Shown piece by piece: positions 26,158 through 34,914 of a stretch of 44,677 nt of DNA. The translations under genes and the position numbers were made by a program. Under the pieces are notes generated by a model, which had not been told where the DNA came from, made no database searches, and saw nothing but the letters and a program-made list of their open reading frames with translations. Position 1 is the stretch's first letter, and every line of letters begins with the position of its first letter. This DNA comes from Nocardioides caeni (lineage in GTDB: Bacteria; Actinomycetota; Actinomycetes; Propionibacteriales; Nocardioidaceae): NCBI RefSeq assembly GCF_004912195.1, contig NZ_STGW01000002.1, positions 166,184 to 210,860 of the forward strand, in the 5' to 3' direction.

Positions 26158-26751
26158 ATGACCCGCCGCCCCCTGATGGACGTCGCCCTCATCGCCGCCT
26201 TCGCCGCGCTCATCGCGGTGTGCGCGATCCTCCCCGACATCAAGACCGGGGTCGGCGTGCCGTACTCCCTGCAGACCTTCGGCGTCCTGCTCGCCGGCGC
26301 CGTCCTCGGTCCGCGCCGCGGCTTCCTGGCCGTCGTGCTCTATCTCGCCCTGGGCCTGGTGCTGCCGATCTACTCGGGCGGCTCGTCCGGCATCGCGCAC
26401 TACAGCGGCGTGACGGCGGGCTACCTCGTCGCCTTCCCGCTCGCGGCGGCGCTCTGCGGCTACCTCGTCCACCGCAACGCCGCGCGCGCCACGGACTTCA
26501 CCCTCGTCTTCACCTGCGGCCTGCTCAGCAGCTTCGTCTTCGTCCACACCCTCGGCCCGCTGAACCTCGCCTGGCGGGCGGACCTGAGCATCCGCGAGGC
26601 CTTCACGTACGACGCCGCCTACTTCCCCGGTGACATCGCCAAGAACATCGTCATGGCGCTGGTCGCCACGGCCGTGCATCGCGCCTTCCCGGACCTGATC
26701 GCCCGCCGGCGGCGCCCCGTCGACGTCACCGAGGAGCTCAGCCCGGCATGA
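26158..26751 (+). CDS. bioY: Biotin ECF transporter S component
   Basis: BioY, 197 residues, start MTRRPLMDVALIAAFAALIAV, about six transmembrane segments. Conserved features are the N-terminal helix with ALxAAF, PYSLQTFGVLLAGAVLGPRRG, and YLALGLVLPIYSGGSSGIAHYSGVTAGYL, the biotin-binding region of the family. It binds biotin in the membrane and works with the BioM ATPase and BioN transmembrane protein encoded next. The stop overlaps bioM (ATGA). Confidence 0.95.
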   Translation: MTRRPLMDVALIAAFAALIAVCAILPDIKTGVGVPYSLQTFGVLLAGAVLGPRRGFLAVVLYLALGLVLPIYSGGSSGIAHYSGVTAGYLVAFPLAAALCGYLVHRNAARATDFTLVFTCGLLSSFVFVHTLGPLNLAWRADLSIREAFTYDAAYFPGDIAKNIVMALVATAVHRAFPDLIARRRRPVDVTEELSPA

Positions 26752-27464
26752 GCCGGATCCAGCTCGAGCGGGTCGTCGTCACCGCCCCGACGCCGGGTGG
26801 ACCGGCGCCGGAGGTGACGATCCTGCGCGAGACCAGCCTCGAGCTGACCGAGCAGCGGATCGCCCTGATCGGCCCCAACGGCTCGGGGAAGTCGACGCTC
26901 GCCCGGTTGGTCAACGGGCTGGTCGAGCCGACCGCCGGGCGGGTCGTGGTCGACGGCCTGGACGTCGCCCGCAAAGGTCGGGACGTACGACGCCGCGTCG
27001 GCTTCGTCTTCACCGACCCCAGCGCGCAGCTCGTGATGCCGACGGTGCTCGAGGACGTCGCCCTGTCCCTGCGCCACCGCGTCCGCGGCCGCGAGGCACG
27101 CAGCGAGGCCGCCCGGACGGTGCTGGCCGGCTACGGGCTGGCCGAGCTCGCAGATCGCAGCGTCCACACGCTCTCCGGCGGCCAGCGCCAGCTCCTCGCC
27201 ATCGCGGGCGTGCTCGCCACCGATCCGGCCATCCTCGTGGCCGACGAGCCGACCACCCTGCTCGACCTCCGCAACGCCCGGCGCATCGGCGACCTGCTGC
27301 TCGGGCTGCCACAGCAGCTGGTGCTCGCCACCCACGACCTCGACCTCGCGCAGCGCTGCGACCGCGCCCTGCTGATCGACGACGGCGCCGTGGTCGCCGA
27401 CGGCGCGCCGGCCGAGGTCGTGGCGCACTACCGGGCCCTCGCCGTCACCCCGCAGGACACCTGA
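26748..27464 (+). CDS. bioM: Biotin ECF transporter ATPase
   Basis: A 238-residue ABC ATPase, start MSRIQLERVVVTAPTPGG. Walker A GPNGSGKST (42-50), signature LSGGQ (142-146), Walker B AILVADEP (161-168), switch His in LATHDLD. It drives the energy-coupling-factor transporter and has the single-ATPase form of BioMNY. It shares its stop base with the bioN start. Confidence 0.95.
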   Translation: MSRIQLERVVVTAPTPGGPAPEVTILRETSLELTEQRIALIGPNGSGKSTLARLVNGLVEPTAGRVVVDGLDVARKGRDVRRRVGFVFTDPSAQLVMPTVLEDVALSLRHRVRGREARSEAARTVLAGYGLAELADRSVHTLSGGQRQLLAIAGVLATDPAILVADEPTTLLDLRNARRIGDLLLGLPQQLVLATHDLDLAQRCDRALLIDDGAVVADGAPAEVVAHYRALAVTPQDT

Positions 27465-28075
27465 TGGCGGCCAGCCCGATCGGGGACTACCAGCCGGGCA
27501 CCACCGTGCTGCACCGGCTGCCGGTCGGCGCGAAGCTGTCGGGCCTGGTCGTCCTGAGCGTGCTGGCCGTCGTGTTCCGCGGCGTGCCGACCACCAGTGG
27601 CCTGCTGGCACTCGCCCTGGTCCTCGCGTTCGTCGCGCGCGTGCGGCTCGGCCGGGCCGTGCGGGCGCTGCGCGGAGTGCTGATCGGACTGGTGCTGCTG
27701 TCGGCGTACCAGACCTGGCAGCGGGGTCCCGAGCATGCCTTCGTCGTCGTGGGTGCGCTGGTGGCGATGGTGCTGCTCGCGACGGTCTTCACCACGACCA
27801 CGTCGGCGGAGCAGATGATCGACGCGGTCACCCGGTGGCTCGAGCCCTTCCGCCGCTTCGGGGTCAGCCCGGAGCTGGTGGCGCTGGCGTTCTCGCTGAC
27901 CATCCGCAGCATCCCGCTCACGCTCGAGATCGCCGCCGAGACCCGCGACGCCGCGCGGGCGCGCGGCCTCGAGCGCAACCCGCGCGCGCTGCTGACCCCG
28001 TTGGTCATCCGGGTGGTCGCCCACGCCCGCGCGACCGGGGACGCGCTGCACGCGCGCGGGCTGGGTGACGACTGA
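27464..28075 (+). CDS. bioN: Biotin ECF transporter T component
   Basis: A 203-residue EcfT protein, start MAASPIGDYQPGTTVLHRLPVGAKL. Four to five membrane segments and two Ala-Arg-Gly coupling motifs (ARARGLERNP and ALHARGLG) at the C-terminal cytoplasmic helices that contact the ATPase. Shorter than typical EcfT but normal for dedicated BioN. Third gene of bioYMN; bioB starts 76 bases on, after its own operator. Confidence 0.93.
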   Translation: MAASPIGDYQPGTTVLHRLPVGAKLSGLVVLSVLAVVFRGVPTTSGLLALALVLAFVARVRLGRAVRALRGVLIGLVLLSAYQTWQRGPEHAFVVVGALVAMVLLATVFTTTTSAEQMIDAVTRWLEPFRRFGVSPELVALAFSLTIRSIPLTLEIAAETRDAARARGLERNPRALLTPLVIRVVAHARATGDALHARGLGDD

Positions 28076-28081
28076 GACGGG

Positions 28082-28111
28082 TGGCGTAGGCCATCGGGCC
28101 TCACGTATCCT
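28082..28111 (+). promoter_or_regulatory. Candidate bioB promoter
   Basis: TGGCGT (28082-28087), 18 bases, TATCCT (28106-28111). The BioQ operator begins 7 bases after the -10 box, covering the expected start point. Confidence 0.45.
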
Positions 28112-28117
28112 CTCGAC

Positions 28118-28132
28118 CTGAACACTGTTCAG
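28118..28132. promoter_or_regulatory. BioQ operator 2 (bioB)
   Basis: CTGAACACTGTTCAG, a perfect palindrome with 6-bp arms around ACT, 18 bases before the bioB ATG. It matches operator 1 at 13 of 15 bases. Confidence 0.8.
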
Positions 28133-28150
28133 TTCGGCCGAAGGAGCCCC

Positions 28151-29365
28151 ATGAGCATCGACTTCAACGCGTTGGCGACCCGCATCCTCGACGGCGGCCC
28201 CGACAGCGAGGCCACCGAGGCCGACGCCCTGGCGGTCCTCCAGGCGCCCGACCTCGAACTGATGTTTCTCGTCGCGGCAGCCGGTCGGCTGCGCCGCCAG
28301 CACTTCGGCAACACGGTCAAGGTCAACTACCTGGTCAACCTCAAGTCGGGCCTGTGTCCGGAGAACTGCAACTACTGCAGCCAGGCCGTCGGCTCCGAGG
28401 CGCCGATCCTCAAGTACTCCTACCTCTCCAAGGAGGAGACCCTCGAGCAGGCCGGCGCCGGCCTCCGCGGCGGCGCCACCCGCGTCTGCATGGTCTCCTC
28501 GGGCCGCGGGCCGTCGAACCGCGACATCGACAAGGTCGTGGAGATGACCGAGGCGCTGAAGGATGAATACGAAGGCGTCGAGGTCTGTGCCTGTCTGGGC
28601 CTGCTCAAGGACGGCCAGGCCGAGCGACTCAAGGACGCCGGGGTCGACGCCTACAACCACAACATCAACACCGCCGAGTCCCACCACGACAACATCGTCC
28701 AGACCCACACCTACGAGGACCGGATCGACACCATCGGCAGGGCCAAGTCGGCCGGCCTGTCCCCCTGCTCCGGCCTGATCGCCGGACTCGGCGAGACCGA
28801 TGAGCAGCTGGTCGAGGCCCTCTTCGCGCTGAAGGCGCTGGACACCGACTCGATCCCGGTGAACTTCCTGATGCCGTTCGACGGCACGCCGTACGAGAAC
28901 ACCTGGGAGCTCTCCCCCACCCGCTGCGTCAAGATCCTGACGATGGCGCGCTTCGTGTGCCCCGACAAGGAGATCCGCATCGCCGGCGGCCGCGAGCTGC
29001 ACCTGCGGACGCTGCAGGCGACCGCGCTGCACGTCGCGAACTCGATCTTCCTCGGCGACTACCTCACCTCCGAGGGCCAGGACGCACTCGCCGACCTGCA
29101 CATGCTGCGCGACAACGGCTTCTCGATCCTCGGCCTCGACGACGCCGGCTTCGCCGAGCTGATCGCCACCCACGAGCTCAACGCAGCCAACGCCGCGACC
29201 GTGCACCGGTCGCACGCGGTGTCGACCACGCCGTGCGGCTCGTCGGCGGGCACCGGGTGCGGCGACGGCTGCGGCGGCTGCTCGATCGCCCAGGCGCCCG
29301 CCGAGGACAACAAGCCGGTGATCCGCGCCCGCGGCGCGGGCACCGAAGTCGCCGCCAACGCCTGA
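28151..29365 (+). CDS. bioB: Biotin synthase with Cys-rich C-terminal extension
   Basis: A 404-residue radical-SAM enzyme, start [16 protein letters not shown]. The SAM cluster motif is [10 protein letters not shown] (Cys-x3-Cys-x2-Cys). Ligands of the [2Fe-2S] sulfur-donor cluster in the E. coli enzyme have counterparts: [18 protein letters not shown] and the Arg in IAGGRE. It converts dethiobiotin to biotin. It is about 55 residues longer than E. coli BioB; the extension carries Cys362, Cys370, Cys374 and Cys377 (C-x7-C-x3-C-x2-C) followed by an unstructured tail. First gene of bioB-A-F-D. Confidence 0.96.
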   Translation: MSIDFNALATRILDGGPDSEATEADALAVLQAPDLELMFLVAAAGRLRRQHFGNTVKVNYLVNLKSGLCPENCNYCSQAVGSEAPILKYSYLSKEETLEQAGAGLRGGATRVCMVSSGRGPSNRDIDKVVEMTEALKDEYEGVEVCACLGLLKDGQAERLKDAGVDAYNHNINTAESHHDNIVQTHTYEDRIDTIGRAKSAGLSPCSGLIAGLGETDEQLVEALFALKALDTDSIPVNFLMPFDGTPYENTWELSPTRCVKILTMARFVCPDKEIRIAGGRELHLRTLQATALHVANSIFLGDYLTSEGQDALADLHMLRDNGFSILGLDDAGFAELIATHELNAANAATVHRSHAVSTTPCGSSAGTGCGDGCGGCSIAQAPAEDNKPVIRARGAGTEVAANA

Positions 29366-29376
29366 GGACCACGCCC

Positions 29377-30675
29377 GTGCTCGCGACCGCCGAAACCCTC
29401 GCCTTCGACCGCGAGCACCTCTGGCACCCCTACACGTCGATGACCGAGCCCACCCCGGTGCGGCTCGTCACCGGCGCGTCCGGCGCACGGCTCACCCTCA
29501 CCGACCCGAGGCTCGGGTACGACGACCGCGAGGTCGTCGACGGCATGTCGTCCTGGTGGGCGGCGATCCACGGCTACCGGCACCCGGTCCTCGACGCGGC
29601 CCTCTCCCGGCAGGCCGGCGAGTTCTCGCACGTGATGTTCGGCGGGCTCACCCACGCGCCTGCAGTGGAGCTCGGGCAGCGGCTCGTGTCGATGACCCCG
29701 GAGCCGCTGGAGCGGGTCTTCCTCGCCGACTCCGGGTCGGTGTCGGTCGAGGTCGCGATGAAGATGGTGCTGCAGTACCAACGCGGGCGCGGGCGCCCCG
29801 AGCGCACCCGGATGCTCACCGTCCGCGGCGGCTATCACGGTGACACCGCGCACCCGATGAGCGTCACCGATCCCGAGGGCGGGATGCACGCGATGTGGCA
29901 GGGAGTCCTGCCGACGCAGGTCTTCGGGCAGGTCCCACCGCGGATCGGCGCGGGGCCGGGCTACGTCGAGATGTGGGCATCGCATCTGGTGAACGAGATC
30001 GCCGCGCACCGCAGCGAGCTCGCCGGGATCATCGTCGAGCCGCTGCTCCAGGGGGCGGGCGGCATGTGGGCCTACGACCCCGAGTGCCTCGTGGTGCTGC
30101 GCGACCTCGCCGACGAGCACGACCTGCTGCTCGTCTTCGACGAGATCGCGACCGGCTTCGGCCGCACCGGCCACCTCTTCGTCAGTGAGCTCGTGACCCC
30201 CGACATCCTCTGCGTCGGCAAGGCACTGACCGGCGGCTACCTCACCCTCGCCGCGGTACTGACCACCGACGAGGTCGCCCGCGGCATCTCCGCGAGCGAG
30301 GCCGGCGTGGTGATGCACGGCCCGACGTTCATGGGCAACCCGCTGGCCTGCGCGGTCGCGAGCGCGTCGATCGACCTGCTGGTCTCCTCCGACTGGGCCG
30401 CCGACGTGGGCCGGATCGCCGACCGGCTGACGGCCGGGCTGGAGCCGCTGCGGGAGGCGCCGGGCGTGGCCGACGTGCGGACGATCGGCGCCGTGGGCGT
30501 CGTACAGCTCGACCACGACGTCGACGTGGTGGCGGCGACCGACGCGGCCATCGAGGCAGGCGTGTGGCTGCGTCCCTTCCGCGACCTGGTCTATGCCATG
30601 CCGCCCTACGTCATCAGTGACGACGAGCTGGACACGCTCGTCGCGGGGATCGGAGCGGCGGTGCGAGCCGGATGA
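29377..30675 (+). CDS. bioA: Adenosylmethionine-8-amino-7-oxononanoate aminotransferase
   Basis: A 432-residue class III PLP aminotransferase, from the GTG at 29377 ([22 protein letters not shown]) with GAGGA upstream. HLWHPYTSM and [13 protein letters not shown] are BioA hallmarks (the Tyr and Trp substrate contacts). The PLP lysine is in [12 protein letters not shown], with Asp in [13 protein letters not shown]. It makes 7,8-diaminononanoate using SAM as amino donor. Between bioB (11-base gap) and bioF (ATGA overlap). Confidence 0.96.
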   Translation: MLATAETLAFDREHLWHPYTSMTEPTPVRLVTGASGARLTLTDPRLGYDDREVVDGMSSWWAAIHGYRHPVLDAALSRQAGEFSHVMFGGLTHAPAVELGQRLVSMTPEPLERVFLADSGSVSVEVAMKMVLQYQRGRGRPERTRMLTVRGGYHGDTAHPMSVTDPEGGMHAMWQGVLPTQVFGQVPPRIGAGPGYVEMWASHLVNEIAAHRSELAGIIVEPLLQGAGGMWAYDPECLVVLRDLADEHDLLLVFDEIATGFGRTGHLFVSELVTPDILCVGKALTGGYLTLAAVLTTDEVARGISASEAGVVMHGPTFMGNPLACAVASASIDLLVSSDWAADVGRIADRLTAGLEPLREAPGVADVRTIGAVGVVQLDHDVDVVAATDAAIEAGVWLRPFRDLVYAMPPYVISDDELDTLVAGIGAAVRAG

Positions 30676-31871
30676 AAATCACCCCACGACCTTCTTCTCC
30701 TCCGCTGCGCTCCCCCGAACAACGCCGCGGGGACCCCGGAAAAGCCAGCGCTTGGCAGCAGTGGCTGGCCGACGAGGCGAGCACGCGCGAAGAGGCGGGG
30801 CTGACCCGGCGGCTGCGCGAGCGGCCGGCCGACGACCCGACGACCGACCTCGCCGGCAACGACTACCTCGGCCTCGCCCGCGATTCCGCCGTCCGGCGGG
30901 CGGCCGCGGATGCCGCGCTGGAGTGGGGGTCCGGCGCCAGCGCCTCGCGGCTCGTCACCGGCACCTTCGCACTGCACGCCGAGCTCGAGCAGGAGCTGGC
31001 CGACTACCTCGGGCAGCCGTCCGCGCTGGTCTTCTCGACCGGCTACCACGCCAACCTCGCGATCGTCTCCGCGCTCGCGGACCGCACCACGCGGGTGATC
31101 TCGGACGCGCACATCCACGCCTCGCTGGTCGACGCGGTCCGGCTCTCCCGCGCGCAGCTGACCGTGGTGCCGCACAGTGACGTGGAGGCCGTCCGCGCCG
31201 GCCTGGTCTCCGCCGCGGAGGCGGGTGAGCGCGCGATGGTGCTCGCGGAGTCCGTCTACTCGGTGCTCGGCGACGCCGCTCCGCTGGTCGAGCTGGCCGC
31301 GCTCTGCGAGGAGTACGCCGCCCTGCTGGTCGCCGACGAGGCCCACGGCGTCGGCGTCCACGGCCCCGGCCTGGTGGCCGAGCTGGGGCTGGCCGGTCTG
31401 CCGCACGTCGTCGTCAGTGCGACGCTGTCGAAGGCGCTGGGCAGCCAGGGCGGCGCGATCCTCGGGCCGGTCGCCCTGCGCGAGCACCTGGTCAACCGCG
31501 CGCGGCCGTTCATCTTCGACACCGGGCTCGCCCCCGCGTCGACTGCCGGTGCGCTGGCGGCGCTGCGGGAGATCCGGCGTCGTCCCGAGCTGGGCGCGAC
31601 CGTGCGCGCGCGGGTCGCCGCGCTGGCGGACGCGCTCGGCGTGGTCGCGCCCGCGGGCGCCGTGCTGTCCGTGCCGATGTCCTCGCCGCAGGCAGCGGTC
31701 GCCGCGCAGGCTGCCGCACTCGAGGCCGGGCTGCGGGTCGGCTGCTTCCGCCCGCCGTCCGTGCCCGACGGCATCTCCCGGCTGCGGATCACGGTCACCG
31801 CCGGCGTGCCGGCCGACGACTGGGCGCGTGCGGTCGAGACGCTGGTGGCACTCGTGAAGGAGCACCAGTGA
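30672..31871 (+). CDS. bioF: 8-amino-7-oxononanoate synthase
   Basis: A 399-residue alpha-oxoamine synthase. The ATG at 30672 overlaps the bioA stop. The enzyme core runs from about residue 28 ([14 protein letters not shown]), with [21 protein letters not shown], the aspartate in [12 protein letters not shown] and the PLP lysine in [13 protein letters not shown]. It condenses pimeloyl thioester with alanine. The first 27 residues are Pro/Ser/Arg-rich, unlike the family; no internal start codon offers a shorter version. The stop overlaps the bioD GTG. Confidence 0.95.
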   Translation: MKITPRPSSPPLRSPEQRRGDPGKASAWQQWLADEASTREEAGLTRRLRERPADDPTTDLAGNDYLGLARDSAVRRAAADAALEWGSGASASRLVTGTFALHAELEQELADYLGQPSALVFSTGYHANLAIVSALADRTTRVISDAHIHASLVDAVRLSRAQLTVVPHSDVEAVRAGLVSAAEAGERAMVLAESVYSVLGDAAPLVELAALCEEYAALLVADEAHGVGVHGPGLVAELGLAGLPHVVVSATLSKALGSQGGAILGPVALREHLVNRARPFIFDTGLAPASTAGALAALREIRRRPELGATVRARVAALADALGVVAPAGAVLSVPMSSPQAAVAAQAAALEAGLRVGCFRPPSVPDGISRLRITVTAGVPADDWARAVETLVALVKEHQ

Positions 31872-32590
31872 CCCGCGTGGTGGTGGTGACCGGCACCGAC
31901 ACCGGGGTCGGCAAGACCGTCGCCACCGCCGCGCTCGCTGCCCGAGCGGTGGCCGCCGGCGAGCGGGTGCTCGTCGTGAAGCCGGTGCAGACCGGCATCG
32001 GCGGCGCGCACCCCGACGTGCCCGACGTCGCCACGGTGCGGGGGCTGGCCGGGGTGGAGGCCGTGCAGTTCGTGGCGCTCGACGAGCCACTCGCGCCGGA
32101 CACCGCCGCCCGCCGCCAGGGGGTGCCGATCCCGCCCGTGCGCGAGCACGTCAGCCGCATCCGGGAGCTGATCGCCGGGGCGTCGTACGACCTGGTCATC
32201 GTCGAGGGCGCCGGCGGCCTCCTCGTCCGACTCGACGCCGAGGGCGGCACCCTGCTCGACATCGCCCGCGACCTCACCTTCGCCCTGCGCCGCCGGGGAC
32301 CCGACGACGTCGTCTCCTCCCCCGTCGAGGTCGTCGTGGTCACCCGCGCCGGCCTCGGCACCCTCAACCACACCGAGCTCACCGTCACCGCCCTGCGCGC
32401 CGTCCAGGTCGAGCCGGCCGGCCTGATCATCGGCGCCTGGCCGGCCGAGCCCGCGCTGGCTGAGTCCTGCAACCGCGACGACCTCCCCCGCATCACCGGC
32501 GTGCCCGTGCTCGGCGTACTCCCGGCAGGCGCCGGCTCCCTCGCCCCTCCCGATTTCCGGGCCGCGGCGCCGGGGTGGTTCGGGCTGTAA
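31868..32590 (+). CDS. bioD: Dethiobiotin synthetase
   Basis: A 240-residue ATP-dependent enzyme, GTG start ([23 protein letters not shown]). The modified P-loop GTDTGVGKT and the VEGAGGLLVRL segment are characteristic. It closes the ureido ring from diaminononanoate and CO2. Last gene of bioBAFD; its TAA stop (32588-32590) is part of the first TGTAACACG of the downstream inverted repeat. Confidence 0.96.
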   Translation: MTRVVVVTGTDTGVGKTVATAALAARAVAAGERVLVVKPVQTGIGGAHPDVPDVATVRGLAGVEAVQFVALDEPLAPDTAARRQGVPIPPVREHVSRIRELIAGASYDLVIVEGAGGLLVRLDAEGGTLLDIARDLTFALRRRGPDDVVSSPVEVVVVTRAGLGTLNHTELTVTALRAVQVEPAGLIIGAWPAEPALAESCNRDDLPRITGVPVLGVLPAGAGSLAPPDFRAAAPGWFGL

Positions 32591-32774
32591 CACGCTGATC
32601 GCCGGCCTGGCAGCCCTGAGTCGGATGTAACACGTCGTCGGCCGACCTTGGGGGACCGTGTCGGATGTTCGGGGACCGTGCAGAGCCTGATTTCGCCGAC
32701 ACGGGTCGCGTAGGCGGGCCAACAACGTGTTACATCCGACTCGGGTCGCCCTGATCGGCCAGCAACGTGTTACA
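32586..32774. repeat. Imperfect 58-bp inverted repeat filling the bioD/amidase gap
   Basis: Left arm 32586-32643, right arm 32717-32774, 73-bp centre. Both arms read TGTAACACG, 23 variable bases (13 matching), GAGTCGGATGTAACACG, then T(C/T)GT(C/T)GGCC. TGTAACACG thus occurs four times. TCGGATGT recurs at 32621 and 32661 (40-bp step), and GGGGACCGTG at 32651 and 32671 (20-bp step). It fits exactly between the stops of two convergent genes and is the only content of the gap. It could be a bidirectional terminator or a REP/BIME-like repeat. Confidence 0.85.
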
Positions 32775-34208
32775 TCACCACAGCGGCGGCCGCCGGCCCC
32801 GCCACGGCTGCGCGGCCTCGAGCTGGGCGGCGAGGGAGAGCAGGACGCCCTCCTCGGCGGGGCGCGCGGCGAGCATCATGCCGATCGGCAGCCCGGTCGA
32901 CGACTGGTGGAGCGGCAGCGAGATGGCGGGCATGCCGGTGACGTTCCAGGCGGAGGTCCACGGGGTGAACCGCTTCTGCGCCTCGAAGTCGGCGGCCGGA
33001 TCGGTGTCGTCGCGGATCGCGCCGACGGGCAGCGGGACGGTGGCGAGCGTCGGCGTCAGCACGGCGTCGTACGGCGTGAGCGCGACGAGCGCGTCCGCCG
33101 CATGCCGTCGCAGCTGACCGATCGCCAGCCCGAACTCCGGGCCGGACACCGCCTCCCCGCGCTCGCCCAGCCACCGGGTCAACGGCCGCAGCGTGCCGCG
33201 CTGCTCCGGCGTCAGGGTCACGGTCGACAGGGCCGTCAGCACGGCCCAGCAGGTCTCGAAGACGCCGACGGCCTCCGGCGGGATCGGGACGGCGATGTCC
33301 TCGACCACGTGGCCGAGCGAGGACAGCAAGGCGGTCGTGGCGTCATAGGCCGCCCGTACCTCCGGGTCGATGTCGACCTCGGCGATCACGGGCGCGTCGA
33401 AGCAGGCGATCCGCAGGCGTCCGGGCTCGCGCCGGGTCGCTGCCAGGAAGGTCTCACCCGCCGCGGGCGCCCATGTCGGGTCGCCGATCCGCCGCCCCGC
33501 CTGCACGTCGAGCAGCGCGGCCGCGTCCGCGACCGACCGGGCGATCGAGCCCGACGTGGCGAGACCGACCGGGTCGCCGTACATCGGGAAGCCGGAGATC
33601 CGGCCGCGGGTCGGCTTGAGGCCGACCAGGCCACAGCAGGATGCCGGGATCCGGATCGAGCCGCCGCCGTCGGACCCCTGCGCCACCGAGACCAGTCCGG
33701 CCGCGACCGCCGAGGCGGCACCACCGGACGAGCCGCCGGCCATCCGGGTGGTGTCCCAGGGCGTCACCGCAGGCGGCCGCCCCTCCGGCTCGGTGTAGCA
33801 GGGTGAGCCGAACTCGGGCGTGCTGGTCTTGCCGAGGCTCACCATGCCGGCGTCCTCGATCGCCAGCGTGACGCCGTCCGACACCTCCGGCACGTAGCCG
33901 GCGAAGGCGGGCGAGCCGAAGGCCGTCGGCACCCCGCGGGTCAGGTTGAGGTCCTTGATCGCGGTCGGTACGCCGGCGAGCGGTGACGCACCGTCGCCCA
34001 CCGGACCCACCGCGGCGACCTCGCGGGCACGCCGGCGCGCGGCGTCGGGGTCGAGGAACGCGAACGCGCCGTCGACGTACTCCGAGGAGACGGCGGCGGC
34101 GCGTTCGATGCGCTGCAGGTAGTGCTCGGTGAGCTCGACGGGGCTGGTCTCGCCGGAGCGGATCAGCTCCCCCTGCTCGAGGGCGGTCAGGTCGTGGAGT
34201 TCGGCCAC
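32775..34208 (-). CDS. Amidase-signature family hydrolase
   Basis: A 477-residue amidase, GTG start (MAELHDLTALEQGELIRSGET). The Lys-cisSer-Ser triad is visible: Lys85 (TAIKDLNLT), Ser161 in GGSSGGAAS, and nucleophile Ser184 in DGGGSIRIPAS. The family hydrolyses diverse carboxamides; it also includes GatA, but the absence of gatB/gatC and the sequence outside the core argue for a catabolic amidase. Monocistronic; substrate unknown. Confidence 0.92.
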   Translation of the reverse strand: MAELHDLTALEQGELIRSGETSPVELTEHYLQRIERAAAVSSEYVDGAFAFLDPDAARRRAREVAAVGPVGDGASPLAGVPTAIKDLNLTRGVPTAFGSPAFAGYVPEVSDGVTLAIEDAGMVSLGKTSTPEFGSPCYTEPEGRPPAVTPWDTTRMAGGSSGGAASAVAAGLVSVAQGSDGGGSIRIPASCCGLVGLKPTRGRISGFPMYGDPVGLATSGSIARSVADAAALLDVQAGRRIGDPTWAPAAGETFLAATRREPGRLRIACFDAPVIAEVDIDPEVRAAYDATTALLSSLGHVVEDIAVPIPPEAVGVFETCWAVLTALSTVTLTPEQRGTLRPLTRWLGERGEAVSGPEFGLAIGQLRRHAADALVALTPYDAVLTPTLATVPLPVGAIRDDTDPAADFEAQKRFTPWTSAWNVTGMPAISLPLHQSSTGLPIGMMLAARPAEEGVLLSLAAQLEAAQPWRGRRPPLW

Positions 34209-34224
34209 GCCCCGACCCTATGCC

Positions 34225-34261
34225 GGTGGTTGAGGTGCGAGCTTGCGAGCCTCCAAACCTC
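34225..34261 (+). repeat. REP-like extragenic element, copy 2
   Basis: GGTTGAG (34228-34234), CGAGCTTGCGAG (34238-34249), then TCCAAACC. Same three blocks as the element at 7487-7539, with shorter spacers. It lies between the amidase start and the FMN-reductase stop. Confidence 0.55.
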
Positions 34262-34268
34262 GGGGACG

Positions 34269-34820
34269 TCAGGCGGCAGAGACCGCCGGCGCGAACTCGG
34301 CCAGCGTCGTGACGGCGGCGACCAGCTTGGCGCGGACGTCGGCGTCGGTGGTGGGGTCGACCTCGATGGCCGACTGGGAGACGGTGACCTCCTCGACCAC
34401 GACGGCTCCGGCGATGCCGGCCGAGCGCACGGTGTCGGCGTGGGCCCACTTGCCGCCGTAGGGCGTCGGGGTCGCCCCGACGACACCGAACGGCTTGCCG
34501 ACGAGCGCGCCCGCGCCGTAGGGCCGCGAGAGCCAGTCGATGGCGTTGTTGAGGACAGCCGGCATGGTGCCGTTGTATTCCGGCGTGACGGCGAGGACGC
34601 GGTCGGCGCCGGAGACGCGCTCGCGCAGGGCGACGGCCGCGGCCGGCGCGGAGGCGGCGTCGAGGTCCTCGTTGTAGAACGGCAGCTCGCCCAGGCCCTC
34701 GACGATGTCGAGCTCGACGCCGGCGGGCGCCTCGTCGCGGAGCAGCTCGGCGAGCTTGCGGTTGAGGGAGTCGGCGCGGAGGCTGCCGACGAGGACGGCG
34801 ATGCGGGTGGTGTCAGTCAT
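34269..34820 (-). CDS. NADPH-dependent FMN reductase
   Basis: A 183-residue flavodoxin-fold protein, start MTDTTRIAVLVGSLRADSLNRKL. The phosphate loop GSLRxxSxNRKL and the flavin motif TPEYNGTMPAVLNNAIDW define the NADPH-dependent FMN reductase family (quinone/azo/chromate reductases). Divergent from a TetR gene with a palindromic operator 11 bases upstream of its ATG, so probably inducible by a quinone or electrophile (inferred). Confidence 0.93.
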   Translation of the reverse strand: MTDTTRIAVLVGSLRADSLNRKLAELLRDEAPAGVELDIVEGLGELPFYNEDLDAASAPAAAVALRERVSGADRVLAVTPEYNGTMPAVLNNAIDWLSRPYGAGALVGKPFGVVGATPTPYGGKWAHADTVRSAGIAGAVVVEEVTVSQSAIEVDPTTDADVRAKLVAAVTTLAEFAPAVSAA

Positions 34821-34828
34821 GACGGGCT

Positions 34829-34848
34829 AAACGGACCGTGGTCCGCTT
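34829..34848. promoter_or_regulatory. TetR operator between FMN reductase and TetR genes
   Basis: CGGACC-GT-GGTCCG is a perfect 14-bp palindrome (34832-34845), extended to 20 bp with one mismatch (AA/TT ends). Confidence 0.65.
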
Positions 34849-34914
34849 TCATTCCCGCGCCTCCGATCCTTTTCCCGGGCGGGTGTCGGAGCCACCGCCT
34901 AGGCTGACGCAACC

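Noticed and set aside
30672..30752. Inserted mobile fragment at the bioF start
   Set aside because: There are no terminal repeats, target duplication or transposase remnants; only an unusual N-terminal sequence can be stated.
32586..32774. CRISPR-like array
   Set aside because: The repeats are only 8-17 bp, occur in opposite orientations and have no uniform spacers or cas genes.
32775..34208. GatA subunit of the Glu-tRNA(Gln) amidotransferase
   Set aside because: Although tRNA-Gln and gltX are in the window, the gene stands alone without gatC or gatB and differs outside the amidase core.
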